Positions 12,530 to 26,300 of a DNA stretch of 64,000 nt are shown here, piece by piece. The stretch covers positions 10,532,001-10,596,000 of the forward strand of contig NC_091674.1 of the NCBI RefSeq assembly GCF_042453785.1. Reading direction: 5' to 3'. The translations under genes were made by a program, and so were the position numbers. The notes below the pieces were generated by a model. That model did not search any database. It was given only the letters and a program-made list of their open reading frames with translations, and was not told the origin of the DNA. The stretch's first letter is position 1. Each line of letters opens with the position of its first letter. This DNA comes from Malus domestica. Lineage: Eukaryota; Streptophyta; Magnoliopsida; Rosales; Rosaceae.

Positions 12530-13236
12530 CGGAGGGAAATGGTTCTGCCAAGAAACCATGGATAAGCTTTTGCCATTGGTTATTGGTCGAGCCACTGGAA
12601 TGGAACGATATAAAGTCTTTGGAGATCTTTCATCCCACTTGAAACAGTTTTTGCCGTCGTTGGCCCTTCTTTCACTAATGATGCCGTTTTTTAGTAGTTC
12701 CGCAAGGGACCGTACTCCTTATTGCTTGTGCTTGCTTGTGCTAGCTTTTCGCTCTCAAGTTTTCGCTCTCAAGTTAACGGTGATTATTTGGTACTTGTAT
12801 CAAATTAGGCTGCCCATTATCTAACTTAGCCGAACTCTCCTTCTCCTTAGTGTAAAAATATCAATGTACTCAAAAGTAAACGGTCTATCTAAAGCAAACC
12901 AAAGCACAAGGACGATAAGTTTGCCGTTTGAAGCGCTACTAGCACAGGGCATCTTGTCCAGGCCCAAGTGTTAATTTAGGGTTTTGCCATATGGTTATCA
13001 TTCTACTTGCTTTATGAAGGATTTTACCCCTGAAAATCAAAAGGGAAGGTCTTTATCATATAATGACCAACAAATGTAAACAGATTTTAAGATTAATGTA
13101 TAAATTCTACCACATCCCTCTCAAAATTTCAACGTAAAATAGACCGATCTCATACAACTTCGGATACACAAACTTTGAAGAACCCTGAAACGAACTGAGC
13201 TTGAAAGCACTGAGATTCTCCCAAAACAAGACTGGT
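12530..13236. other. Intergenic region between the hAT element and NEP1
   Basis: The first 40 bases are the rest of the split tandem-repeat unit (cggagggaaatggttctgcc). The rest is unique DNA with no recognisable gene, and the last part is probably the NEP1 3' UTR, because NEP1 is read toward it from the right. Confidence 0.5.
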
Positions 13237-15979
13237 TCACAAAATGTTCCACTTTCCTGCCAACGCCTGGCAAATCATCGTGATACAATATGCCGCACTC
13301 AAGGGATAACCAGATACTGCAAGAGTTGACAAATAAGATGCTGCATTAAATTTCACAATACAGAATGTAGCAAGCAACGTACAGTTGACAAAATAAAAAA
13401 GAGAAGTTTTAAGGTCAAAAGCAAGGCATGAAATGCAACCGGACTCCAAGGCTAGAAAATGGCGGTAAAACGATTGCACAAACAAATCTAACGATGGTCA
13501 ACACTCTGGTCATCAGTTTTTCATTCAAGAGAGGTACTGCAACACTAAAAATAAAGGAGTTCACATTTTCAACTAACATAAACATTGATTGCGTGCCAGT
13601 AAATGTACAGTCATGTGCTTGGATACAAAACTCGGTCTGATCATAATGTTTAGTAGGAAGCTTGAATTCAGCCCAGCCTGACCATCATGCTTAGTACGAC
13701 GCTCGAATTCAAGTGATATCTAAAATTTTAGATAAATAGTTAAGTTTCTTTAATAAAATGTTAGTATGGATGAATATTTTTATTTGGAAATCGGATGAAA
13801 GGGGATAAATAAATGAATTTCAAATATGTAATTGTACTTGGTCATTTCAAACGTTTACATTGTATCTAGCCATTTCAGTACTTTGTATCTACAGTATTTT
13901 TACGCTCTTCCATATAATGTAGTCTTGCCAAAATTCTAATCATCTCTCTAAATCCTTCCATCAAATCCTAACCGTGGTTCTTTAAACTTTGTAGTCAAAC
14001 TGAACAAAAGCTTCCATCCATTAACCCCGATACAGGGGATGAGAAATAGACCTAAAAAATTAAATATTATACTGATGAAAAGCAAGGACATACTTGAAAT
14101 GAAATCCTCAATATAGTCTGTCTCAACTTTCCCATGAGCCATCGCACCAACCTGAAAATACAGTATTAGAATAGCTCCAAGTGAAAACAGATAATATTCA
14201 AATATAAGGCCAATGCATTAGTTTCACGCATACCACAAAAACAAAGTCCGCACTGTTTTCAGAACTAGCAACATAATTCTGTATGTTTACCAATTTTTCT
14301 GAACTGTATGAGAAGCCTGGAATGCAAGAATACATCTTCAGTTTTCAAGATAGATATGACATAATGGTTGGCGAGAGTGTAGCATAAGGGTTGTCTTTTA
14401 GTCCACTCACCTATTTTACGAGAGTTGACAGGTAAATACTGTGTCACAGGGTTCTTTATCACACGCATAAGTTTCTCACGCTTACCAACAGCAGATATAC
14501 TCAGTTTTTGTAGCAGCTGCACTGCAAGATGGTTGGCAGGATTAAAATGACAAAATGGCCTTCAGAAAAAGTAAATAACAGTGTTGCTTTGCATAGGAAT
14601 TAGACGACAGATGAACTTACACATGACACCAGCGAACCGCTTAAATGTTCTCGGAATACGAACATATGGCTTAACTTCAATTAGAACACCTGCTGCAGTT
14701 CTCACATACACGTTTCGCAACCTCCCAGCTTTATTAATTGGGCTATCTAAAACCATAAGGAGAGCCTGCAGACTTTGATAGTTAGAATCACATAACACTT
14801 CTGTAACTTAAATCAGTTATTTTAATTTTTTTTCCAAAACTGATAGTTACTTTCTTCTTCTTTTTTTATAATTAAAATCCATCGATTAAAGGAATCAAAG
14901 ACAGCAAACCGAGGACAAGAAGTCCTGTACGCTAAAGAACTCCTGAAAGAAAGCTAGAAAAAGAAGCACACAGAAAAAAAATACATCTAGAATAACAGAG
15001 CAAAGCACTAGGAAGCAGCAGCTTTGAAACACGCTCCAAAAATCTGACAATTCTGAAACCAAAAACTCAACCCTCTCCAACAAGTATTCCTTCTCCTCCT
15101 CCCTCAAACCATCAAACACCCTCCTTCACTTGAGACACCGCATCCCACGACGGCCTTGCTGCCACACCTTCTAACAAAAGTTTCCTCATCTAACCAGAAC
15201 GCCTCTAATTCATTTCATGTAACGGCCAGCAATATAATGCCAATTCAATTTTGAAACAGCTACTTTATGCAGTTCAGAGTTTATCCTATCTTATATAGTA
15301 GAGCTTAAACCAAACTTTTTTTGTAGCGACGAGTGGACATAAATTTACTCCATATATACAAGTGTCATGGAATACAACAAATAAGTAACCAATTAGCCAG
15401 AGTTTGCTAACCTGATGAAGGATATCCGGCCGGTAAAGAGCAGGATCCTTGTTGTTCTTCCTCAGGAAATTTGAGTGCTCGTCAGAATTCAATAGCTGAT
15501 AAGTCTGCCAGCAAAAAACAAGTTACAAAAAATTGAGAGAGATGCAAGAGTTGAAAGAAAGCAAAAGGGTTAGACCAACACTGAAGAAACAAACAAAAAC
15601 CCAAATATTAAAAGCCCTAAATACCCATTTATCAGTTCCTACAAACAATTAACTATAAAATAATAGAAATAGCAATGAAAAATCAAACCTTTCCAACTTT
15701 GGCAACTTCCAGAGAAGCTTTCTCGAGGATGAAGATAGCACCAGGTCCGTTCTTGGGGTTAATCTCTGCTGGGGCCATTGGAATACCCTCGAGCTCAATT
15801 GGGTTACCCTTCCTTTCTTCTGCTTCATTTCCTTTGCTCCGCTTCTTATCGGCTTCCTCTGTCTCTGTTTCTTCTGGTTCTGCTGCCGGTGCTGCTGCTT
15901 CTTCTTCTTCCTCTGCTCTGTCGTATACATCTGCCTTCTTCTTTCGCTTCTTTCCCTTCACTGCATACGGCCTCACCAT
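13237..15979 (-). CDS. EMG1: NEP1/EMG1 18S rRNA pseudouridine N1-methyltransferase, 286 aa
   Basis: The enzyme family methylates N1 of the conserved pseudouridine in helix 35 of 18S rRNA using S-adenosylmethionine, and is also a 40S assembly factor in the nucleolus. Seven exons on the minus strand join in frame: 15979-15689, 15504-15412, 14765-14621, 14521-14411, 14316-14234, 14151-14094, 13316-13237. Residues 1-97 include a basic nuclear-localisation-like stretch (KGKKRKKK) and a Glu/Ala-rich acidic tail typical of plant proteins. The rest is the SPOUT-fold domain: LLNSDEHSNFLRKNNKDP, RIPRTFKRF (164-172, RNA-binding), NPVTQYLPVNSR, then the knot segments VGAMAHGK and ISGYPLSAAYC that form the cofactor site. 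All key blocks are intact. A telo-box lies upstream. Intron 6 contains a 35-bp imperfect direct repeat (13636-13710). Confidence 0.96.
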
Positions 15980-16106
15980 TTTTGTAGCTCAAACTCGCGG
16001 TTTATCAGCTTCCCCGAGACTGAGGTCGCCAGAATATATGGCTTGATTGGAGAGTATTGTATTGGCAGTGAGAAAGTGAGAGTTTGGAGATGACGATTAT
16101 CACACG

Positions 16107-16120
16107 TTTAGGGTTTAGGG
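16107..16120 (-). promoter_or_regulatory. Telo-box repeat in the NEP1 promoter
   Basis: TTTAGGGTTTAGGG on the plus strand is CCCTAAACCCTAAA on the gene's strand, about 130 bp upstream of the NEP1 start codon. Telo-boxes (AAACCCTA) are enriched in promoters of plant ribosomal protein and ribosome-biogenesis genes. It is a regulatory motif by position, not telomeric DNA. Confidence 0.7.
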
Positions 16121-16518
16121 CAACATGTGATGTCGAGCTCAAACATTTTGGGCTTGTATGATTTTGATGATAGGCCCAAATCTATATGGGGATTAGTTGT
16201 GGGGCCATGCCATAGAAAACTTTTATCGATATGTACTGTCTATTTTTCAAGTTGCAACCTATGAATCATTCTTGCAAAGTATTAGATAAGTCCGAAATAT
16301 TTGAGGCATCTAATTGAGTTGAAAGAAATTCACGAATACTATATTTAAAGAAACATTGAAATTTCATCATAGCAAATAAATGGGCAAATTGTTTCGGATT
16401 AAATTGAAATTTTTCATAGATGGTCTATGAATCGAGACTTATAAAATAGACAGTTATGATAGTTGAATTTTGATAATCCTCATTTAAAAAAAAATAGAGA
16501 TCCATTCATTTAAAGAGC
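16121..16518. other. Intergenic region upstream of NEP1
   Basis: AT-rich DNA, probably distal NEP1 promoter, without a recognisable gene or repeat. Confidence 0.4.
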
Positions 16519-16960
16519 CTGGATGACACACATCGATCAAGATCAAGGCATACTGACCGTCACATGGGAGTGACGTAACCATGTGCACAGTACGGAAGGG
16601 ATAAAGATAGCAAATATACGAATAATTGAAAACCAAATTACTAGTGTGCACTACTAAACAGAAAGTGATAGGAGTTAGTTACAACAGTAACACTCCTAAT
16701 CAGAGCATAAATTCTAGGTGCAGTCCAGTAGGACAAGTACTAGTTACAGAGTACTAGGAATGTCCTACTATTATTCAAATAGGTCAGAATTGTCGAAGAT
16801 CTCGAGCCACCAACATCAATCTTACTTAGAACCTGAAGGGGTGCAAAACAGAAAACGTGAGTGGGCAAAAACAAATGTTTAACAAAACCATTTCATTTAT
16901 CATCATAACTAACCCCTCGTTGTAAAACATGTATAATTTTCCCATAATCAAGATGTAAGC

Positions 16961-16966
<6 letters not shown>

Positions 16967-17001
<35 letters not shown>
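16967..17001. repeat. AT dinucleotide microsatellite
   Basis: An uninterrupted AT run inside the solo LTR. Confidence 0.95.
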
Positions 17002-17004
<3 letters not shown>

Positions 17005-17658
17005 GAAATCATAACCATTCAATTCATGCTTCACATAATCATTTTCATATGTATGCCATGCCGAAATTTAACAAGTAAACAATCCAGGTAAGAATGATTT
17101 CATAGAAGTACGATATATTAGCCGGAACCCCTGTGGTAGTCTGTACGGCTGAATTCATAGCTCAAACTCAATCTAGTCGGAGTCACTACCATGACCTATA
17201 CGGCAATATACTGCACAAGAGTCAAAACCAAATGCAAAGGTCTGTACGACGATAATGGGTGTAATATAATTATGCTCAATACTACTCTCACATAATAGCC
17301 GGGCGATAAATTGCTAGTCACCTACGAGTCGGAATCACTTATAGTGGTATGTACGACAAGACTGTGCACCTAAATTGGATCCAATGTGAGCATATGATGC
17401 GGGAGGTGACATAATAAACAGGCTTGTATTTCATATCTCTGGCTAAATCACAATCACCCTAAGTGCAGTTTTATGAGCTCAACAATATTCAATCATATAT
17501 CACATAGACAATCAACATGTTCATCTCATTTATTGAATGGCTGCATCTAACCTCGCCTTAGACTGCCTACGTACCCTAAACAGAGATCAAGCTATTCGTA
17601 GTTCACCTAAACCAAACATAACTTACTTGCACTTACCTGTGACTGCACAGCACCACAA

Positions 17659-17686
17659 TTATATATATATATATATATATATATAT
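17659..17686. repeat. AT dinucleotide microsatellite
   Basis: A second AT run inside the same solo LTR. Confidence 0.95.
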
Positions 17687-19099
17687 GCAACCATGAAATG
17701 CATATTCAGAATATAAAGGCATTTGGCATATTATTACAAAGCATACTTTCATTTAAAACACATTTCAGGGAAATATATCAAGTATATACTTATATACTGA
17801 AAACAAACGCCCACTCACTGATATGTCGACGGGTCGTAACCCCCGAGTCGCCCGTGGATACGCTCATCCTCGGAATAAGTCTCACCTATATGCGAATTAA
17901 CTATAAAAACGTTATTTTAAAGTACATATACGAAACTAGCTAATAACTTCTCATACATTGCTTAATTTGGGTATATGAATATACCACAGTGATCTACGCA
18001 ACCTCACGAACATTGATATTTTTAGAAAAATTTAACTATGGCTCACGCACCCTCATGCGTCGGGGAGGGCATGGCCTTACGCGCGGCCCACGCGCATCAT
18101 CTTCAACCTCCAGACACTGGAACTGTTCACCGGTACCGGATTCTGGGCAGACCTTCAAACTCACTATTCTCTTTTGTTTCTAAACAATTTTTCATGCAAT
18201 TGGTACCAAAATGAAGCTAGGGACATCTACAATCACGTTATACTACTTTTAAGCCTTGAATTCCACTAGAATCTACCTGAGGAAGCTCGATAATCCGATC
18301 GACTTGAAAAGCTTCGATCTTGGCCCTCCGACGTCCAAACTCTTCCAATGAACTACCCCAAGGCTCGTGAGGACCTCCTTAAGCCTTATATGAGCTTAGA
18401 ACTCCCTGAAAATCGAAGAATAAAAGTTGCATGAACAATGCATGGAATCAGACTTTGTGGTTCTACGTGAAATCAAAGGTAACCTTACCTATTTTTGGTA
18501 CCTTTGAACTCACGAGGACCTTAGGACACACAATGGTACCATTTTCAACCTTGATTTGCAAGGTTTGGGGTGTTATTGCCCTTGTCCGTACGTATGATGA
18601 GGAAGAGAGAGAGAGTGAGAGTCCGAGAGAGGTGAGAGGACACGGGGGAGAGGAGAGAGGGAGAGTGTGTGTGGCCTAGGATTGGTCAACCACCAAAAGA
18701 AAACATAACTTAATCCTAATTGGTTCCAAACAATTAGGATTTAAGTATATTAACCCAAAGCTACCCTTAAACCACATTACACAACTAACGTTGAAGGGTA
18801 TTTTCGTCAATTCACACCGTTGATAAATATATATTTGGGACGGGCTGTGACACTAGAAACATAAGTAGTGTTATAAAGAGAATTAAAAAGCCTAATGAGT
18901 AATTCCCATGTGAGATTGAAAATTTAAGAAATTTCAGAACGTCCAACCAGACCATAGCTTTGTTAGAATGTAATGGAAGATGATCGACACAACGCACCTG
19001 TACAACGCCCAAACCACAGTCCATGGCCTACATATCCAAATTTGAACATTGAATACTACTTTAAAAAAATGAAAGAAAACAAGTGTGCCAAAAATAGGA

Positions 19100-19365
19100 C
19101 GGTGGTTCTACGCTAGTGTCATGCATTCAATGCGACGAGCACTCAATACTTTGCGGCAATCGAAGCAGTCTTGAATTTTGATCCTGATTTGACTTCCAGT
19201 AGCCATGAGTTGACGATGTACAAAGAAATAGTTGATGATGTACAAAGAATGATTCAAAATCATGTAAAAGCTTCCAAGCATCATGATTGCACCATTATGT
19301 GAGATAAATGGTCGGATGGAAAACGTAGGAGTCTAGTCAAATTTCTTGTCAACACCTTGAGGGTG
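19100..19365 (+). pseudogene. hAT transposase remnant (DUF659-like)
   Basis: Read in the plus direction with frame breaks, the segment holds WFYASVMHSMRRALNTL near 19105, then LNFDPDLTSSSHELTMYKE, then a stretch ending HDCTIM, a TGA stop at about 19299, and DKWSDGKRRSLVKFLVNT. The WSDGK-RRSLVKFLVN block matches the DUF659 region that lies in plant hAT-type transposase-derived proteins (family form: W-D---RS-INFLVN). The fragment covers only the start of that domain and has a stop, so it is a dead relic. The boundaries are approximate. Confidence 0.7.
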
Positions 19366-20814
19366 TGTTTGTTTCACGTTCTTAGGTGGGATTGGACTAG
19401 GTGTGAACTAGGGGACTTGTTAGCTCGTCTAAGTTAGTCCTCCGCCGAACCATGGGATTGCTAAGAACCTTACTAAGCGCTTCCTTCTTGACGTGATTTG
19501 GTGAGAGCATGCTTTGTTTCCTTCCTTCTCTTTGGAATCCCAATCGGTCTATGAATCTCACTACAAATCTGAACTCGAGAACCTTGATTTCACCAACAAT
19601 ACAAGAATTCTTTGTCTCGTGGTCACTCGGTTTTCCACATCTTCTCTTACTGTTCAAAGCTTATACAAACAAGAGGACAATCTAGTTGCTATGTTTTCCT
19701 TCAAAGAACGGTAACTATGCAAAATTTCGTGAAGCAATGACAATTAAGAATTTTCTTCTGGATCAAGGGTCCATACTTGTTCGTATCAACAATTTATTAA
19801 GCATACATGTATATTAATAGCCATATACACAAAATCTTATAGTTGTTAAATACATTTGTTTATGTATATTTCATTTCAACGATGAAATTTAAATATTAAG
19901 TAGAAAGTAGTGATTCTACACCACTTAGTATCACTTGTAAGTTAGAGGTTTTAGGTTTAATTCTCCCCAATCACATTATTATGGCTTGCCCCTTGTGAGG
20001 TTTAACCCACTCTCTCACCTCTAGTGTAGATAATATCGTTTGTTAAAAACAAAAATTAGTGGTGATTCTACAACACCAAGTTCACATGATTAGAGTCTAA
20101 TATGACATATAATTTGGATTATTTATCACTCATACTCACATTAGGAAAAAGAACGAAAGTAAACAATTATAACCTGTGAAACCTACCCAACCAAAACCGC
20201 CATAAAATAGTTTGCGTGGGTGGTTTGCCCAATTTATTGGGTGGAAATAGGTTCGAATAATGTCAATTGAGTTGGACAACGAGTTGAAGTCGAACGCTAC
20301 CAAATGATCCATTGCCCACCCCTAGTAGGGAGTGGGCTCTTTGGCGCTTTGAATCCTAGACTCCTCACCCTCCTAATGAGCTAAGTTTTCTCCCTATTTC
20401 TTTCCAAGTTTTAGTGAAGGGAGCTGGAAATTGGATTTGAGATGATGAGATGAATCTAACGTGAATACGAAGCAATAAAAATGGCGCGCGGCGGTGAGGT
20501 TCAAGAAGTGTTTCTTCTCTGCTTCAGTATAACTCAGCAACAAGAGAGCAATCAGTTAGAGCTTGAAACACCCAGGTCGACCTTAAGAGGTTGCCGAAAA
20601 ATGACAAATTGCCGGGAAAGCTGCAGGGAGGGGAAGTTGACAAAGCTCGTTCAGCCATCACGGTGGCTCCAATGAGGACACTAATAAGCACTTGTTAATG
20701 ATAAATCTAATATTACATTCATTAAATAGTAACTAGATGTTCATTAAACAGCACACAAGAGGCACTGGCTAATGATAAATCAATCTCTAATATAATCATA
20801 AGCAACTTATGGAT
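19366..20814. other. Intergenic region downstream of the kinesin gene
   Basis: No gene is supported. A possible MITE start (GGGTGTGTTTGTTTCACG at about 19362) and a possible hAT-type end (TTGCCCACCCCTA at about 20310) have no visible partners. The last 100-150 bp before 20815 are probably the kinesin 3' UTR. Confidence 0.45.
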
Positions 20815-23245
20815 TTATTTTTGTTCATGACCACTCTTTGCAGCAGCAAGCTGCTTCTTAAGGCCGAGGACCTCTACTCCTTTTGAAGCTAACAGGTCCT
20901 TTAGCTTGACTGTAGCCTCCTCATACTTCCTGTTCATGTGATTGGACTCGTCTAGAGCGTCCTTGTATCTACTTCGGAAGGCATCTAACTTTGCTTGTGC
21001 CCCTCGAAGCCTCATTCGGAGCTTTGCTTTGTCTATGCTGTTTTCAACTTGATCCTGACCAAAGTATAGTAGGCCAAATTAAGGACGCAGCAAAGAAAGA
21101 TTATATTACTTGCGATACTTCTTTTCTTTCTTTTCTTGAGAGGAAACAACTACGCATGAAAGTTTTAGATTTGAATTCCGACTCCACATGAAATTTTACT
21201 TTCATTTTTTTGCTTATTCCCTATGGTTATACGTCACTCTTAATGCAACCGTTGTGAAGAAGTTAAACACTTGTGGTAAACCCCATTAGCAATTAAGGAT
21301 CAAATCAAACTTCCATTAGTTTTCCATTAAAAGGGGGCTTAAAATTGTCATTTCAAACAATTCAAGTAACTCAGAAGCCAAGTGCATTAGAGTTTGAGAA
21401 GGCCGTTCGCTGACCACAGAGTTGGGGACTCACTAATTTATTGAAATTGGTATTTCATGTACATTGAGAGGCTTGAGGCCTGGTGTAATCACCCTAAACA
21501 TAGTTCTGAATGGGTTTTGCAAGATGAGGAGTATTGAAGATGCTTTAAAGACGCTAAACAACATGATGGTGGACAAGTTTTTTGCGCCAGAGTAGGATCA
21601 AATAGAACAGACTAAGAGGTTTTGGGATGATGTTATTTGGCTATCACAGAATCACAGAATCACAGAAACACAGCAACTTTGTATATGCTGCTATTATCAA
21701 AGGGATTTACCTTCAAGGGACGTTAGATCAAGCATGTCATTTAATTTAGGAGTGAGTAGATGCTGGGGTCTTCTCATATCTTTATAGACATGTGATTAAT
21801 GCTTCTGTATATTAGTATGAAGAAGGAAGGAAGCATATGAACTTGCAAGAGAGATGGAAGAAACGAACTGAAAACAGAAATCTGAAAATACGGTTCAATT
21901 TAAGCCTCAAGCCTCCGAATTTCCATCAAATCCTAATTTCAAACACCTCAACTGTATTATGCGAACGACCATCCCAAACTGGTACAACATATGAAGTTAA
22001 TTGTTTGAAAATGATGATATTAACCCCTTTACTAACGGAAGACTAATAGAATTTGGATTTAGACCTTAATTGTTAACAAGGTTCACCACAAGGGTCACCT
22101 TAGAATTGGGCTCTCACCACAGGGGGACCACAAAAAAAATTTGGCCAAATTTTTTTTAGAGATTTCTTGACTTCATTTGGAGCTGATGGATCTTAATATC
22201 CAGACGGTTAACCGGACCCAATTGTTGAAACTCAGCTGTATACTATTGTTTATCTTTATGACTACAAATATAGCAACTACAAATTCAAGTATATAAGCAC
22301 TTACTTTGTGAGTCTTTAACTCCATGCTTGATATTCTCCTTTTCAGTTCCTCGACTTGAAACTTTGCCTCCAACAACTGATATTAAGTTCATCATTATAT
22401 GAGACAACTCTCAAACAATAAGTACCACTGAGAAAAAAGAACTTTTCAGTCACCTACCAAATCATTATAACGTTTATTAAGACTTTCTTCTTCAATTGCA
22501 AGTTTCTGGTGCTCTTGGATCTGAGTCACTAGATTATCCCTTTCAATTGACAAAACATGGAGCTGGTTGTTGAGACTCTGTAGACAAAAACCAATGAATC
22601 AAACATATTGAATAAATTTCAAGAATAAATGTTAGTTTCTTCCCTACTACTAACTACTATACTTTTTCCCTGAACATTATGTACTGTTTCAAAAAGAACA
22701 GAAATGGAGATATTACCTGGTGGTCATTTGAAAGTTCGGATAACTCTTTTATTTGAATCAACAAGCCTTCTCTTTCTTTACTCAGACAACTGAGCTCCTT
22801 CCGAAGCACATTCACCTCCTCATAATCATTAATTCCGCACGTCCCCAAGTTTGAGCTCAACAACTAAATGGTTTACAAGTAATTTTAAAAAAGAAAAAGC
22901 GCATACCAACAAATGATAAATACGTGTAATAATACCAATGTTTTAAAAGGCTCGCCTCAGGGCGTGCCTAGGTGCCCTGTGAGGCTGGGCTTGAGGGTTC
23001 CCGCCTCTATTTTGAGGGAGTGGCCGGAAGGTGCCGGAAGGCGTCGCCGGAGCCGCCTAGGCGCATCTCAAGGGATTTTTTTTTTCTCCCAAATCCAAAT
23101 TTTGGGTAGGGTTTTAACTACCTCATACCTCTTCCTTGCACTATCATCTCTTTGCCTTGTTTTCTGATTTTTATTTTTTATACAATGGATGTGTGTGCCT
23201 TCTACGTGCATTGTTATATGTATGCTCATTGTGCTTTTCATCCTC

Positions 23246-23306
<61 letters not shown>

Positions 23307-26300
23307 GTATATATATGTGTGTATATGTATTTATAATATATGTGTGTGCTCAGGGTGATTATTGATTAATAATCTTCTTTTTTTTAATATAATATGTGTA
23401 CGCTCAGTGTATATATTAAAAAATTTAGGTCCTGTGAGGCTTTGCCTCATGCCTCACGCCTCAGGCCTAGGTTGGGCCATCCCTCGGACGCCTCGCCCAC
23501 GCCTTACGCTTTTAATACATTGAATAATACCAAACAGTATTTTGAGACGAAGCAAAAAACTCACTTCTTGAGACTCTTTGCTCAGAATATCATCTATACT
23601 CTCACCACTATTCAGTTGATCAATCCCCAAAGGCTTCTCCACGCTGCAACAGAAGTATAATAAAATAATAATATTTTGGTCTTCCAGATATTCACAACTT
23701 TGACGTTCAGATTCAAGACATTCATTGGATCAAAAAGAAAAAAAAAAAAGATTCAAGACATTCTAATACATCCAGCAGGGGAAAAAAGGAGTAACATTCT
23801 AATACATCCAGCAGGGGAAAAAGGAGTAATTTACACCCGATGGTAGAAAATAACAGGAGCAGAAATATTTTGGCAAGCAGAAACGTTGTCCTAAGCCTGC
23901 CGGATAAATAGAATGACAAGCCCTTAACGGGGGAACATGAGTTTCTAGGGAATCGGTCAGCATAAATCAAGCTAACAACACCCATTACCCAACCCCAACA
24001 GAGCAGCAGAAGAAACCAGCCCATATAAACTGCGTACTGGTTTCTGAAAGTTGAGGCATATAATTCAAGATTTATAGATTAGAAGACGTATGCTATCTTT
24101 ATCTTTTATTAGAAGGGTGGGCTGAAACTTCAGAATAAAAAAGAAAAGTTTGCTGGAAAAGGACCATGATCAATTGTGACATATATGCATGCATAGCAAA
24201 GATTAGACAATGACCAAGATGGTGTGAAACGGTGGCAAAGCCATAATTTCATCACCAAACCCAGTCAAGCAGCTCAGTTCAAGCACTGAGAGCTGCAAAA
24301 ATACTAGACCTTTTGCTGCACCACAGAGAGAGAGAGAGAGAGAGAGAGAGATCGCCACCAATGGTACCCAAGACCAAATAATATTTAAGACGTAAGTAAA
24401 GTGGAGAAAAAAGGAGGGAAAGGAAACTGAAACAAACCTGAATGTCTTCTGTCCAGCTGTTTCCTCGCAACAAGTTAAACTTTCCCTTAGGACCTTGCAC
24501 TCTTGTCTACAAGAGTCCAACTCATTCCTCACCTAACAGTTTGACATAATTGCAACCAATAATCAATAAGAAATACCGCAGGTTTTGAACATTCTATATC
24601 ACAATTATATGCATCTCCAACAGGAAAAGACCAACCACAATAGTTGTGAATATACTTGAACAAATGGTCAAAATATCGTTCCTAATCGTAATAACCAAAT
24701 GGGAGAAACAAAATTGAAATGTTTAGACAGGCAATTTAAATAAAGAGAATCTTTTGTGACACCACAGCCAAGGCTTCAAGAAAGAAGTTCGGCAGGAGAG
24801 AATCAAACTGAGGGTGCTACAATAAGGTCAATTCAATGAGTGGGAAAGAACAGTGAAACTTAATGGCCAAATTTACGCAGTTTTCTCTCGAAGGCCATAT
24901 CGAAGACTAGCAAGGAAACTCTTCATAGTGTACACAAGAGCGGAGATGAAGACCACCTCAGATATTTCCCTTGTTAATGATGTAATCTCCATGTTGTATA
25001 ACTTTGATTTCTCTTCCATTGCTTCAATGGAAGCCTTCTCCTTAGCTGACCATATTGCTCTTTCCTCCTCCATTTCCAAAAGGGAATCTGTAAGTTGCTG
25101 CAAATGAAAGATACAAATCAAATGAGCAACTATGCACCAAGAACCAGTTACACACACAAGCTCAAATAAGAGCTGATATTTTTATTTTATAATATAGGAA
25201 AAATTACTGCCCAAATTTAGGCTACCATCGCCAAGTCTTCCTTTTCTTCAGTGAACATTTTAATGGAACCTTCCATCTTTTGCTGCTCAAATGTAGATTC
25301 TTCTAACCTCTGCTTCTGGATATACAGAAAGGTAACAACGAAAAATAAGAACAAAATCACATAATAAAGACACTAGCCATTTATTCATGGAAATGAAAGT
25401 AGAAAAAGACTTGGGTTAGTGTGAAAGAGAAACAAAGACAAGCTTACCAGGGCCAAAAGCTCTTCCTGCAAAGCTTCCAGTTCCAAGTTTGATGTGCTCA
25501 GTTTTTCAGACAGGTTTTCTAATTCAGATGCTAAAGCATCATTGGTGGACATAGCGTCTTCTTTTTCCCTGTATACAGCTGATAACTCTTCTTCTAGAGA
25601 ATTAATCTTTGTCTCCGTTTCAAAAGCATAAACTTCCATCTTTTTGTATTCTTCCTGAAAAACAGAAAAGACCAAAAAAAAGAGTTATCATCATTAAAAT
25701 ACTTAACAAAACTATGTGCTACCTATATTTTATCCAAATGAGGCTAAAATGCTTAAGTCGAGTAACTTAAAGACCAAAGAACATAACAAGTAAATTCATG
25801 GAAATTTTACTTTAAAACCTCAACAAAATATTTACTATTCTCTTGTAGCATTGACAATTATTTTCTTTTCGTATAAGTTGCTCGTCAATTCAGCATATTG
25901 ACATGTAAAGCTAAAATAACTTGCATGTTGTGTTACCAACATGATGCATAGTAAAGGAGCAGAAACTAGACATAATTTTCAGCACCTGCAATGTCTGTTC
26001 GAAGGCAAGGTTTTTTGCTCTTTTAGGATCCGATGTCTTCAAACCCTTATCATTAACTGAATCACGCCTTCTACCAGCAAGTGACTCACGTTTGTTCATG
26101 TCACGTTCAAGAAGAGAGTTCTGACTCTGCAATCGTTTTATTTCTCGTTCAGCAGATGCTTTTTCACCCTGCAAATAGGCGAATGTGTTGTAAAGTGAAG
26201 GGCTGTGATTTAATGATATCAATGACCAGAGCCAAAGGCACATAGTATCAAACCTCCAGTTTGGTTTTCTCTTGTATGGCATTCTTCAGCTTACACTCTG

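Larger units (their letters stand above)
16524..18852 (-). mobile_element. Solo LTR, 2.33 kb (family with two more copies in the window)
   Basis: On the minus strand it begins TGTCACAGCCCGTCCC and ends GATGTGTGTCA, that is TG...CA. It is flanked by a 5-bp duplication with one mismatch, CTGGA (16519-16523) and CTAGA (18853-18857). No internal coding region or second LTR is present, so it is best read as a solo LTR left by recombination. It contains two AT microsatellites and a GA-rich tract (18598-18672). The same family appears at 63398 to the window edge and, reversed and interrupted, ending at about 46169. Shared words include GTTTTGC(A/G)CCCCT and (A/G)GCATGCT-like sequence next to the terminus. 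The superfamily (probably gypsy-type by size) is inferred, not shown. Confidence 0.75.

Noticed and set aside
14895..15119. Minus frame MFDGLREEEKEYLLERVEFL inside a NEP1 intron
   Set aside because: It begins well but runs into a low-complexity hydrophobic stretch. NEP1 splices cleanly around it. Perhaps a LINE scrap, but I cannot show it.
19362..19380. GGGTGTGTTTGTTTCACG as the start of a MITE
   Set aside because: No inverted partner end and no target duplication were found downstream.
20160..20325. TTGCCCACCCCTA as the end of a third hAT element
   Set aside because: No matching start or 8-bp duplication was seen to the left.
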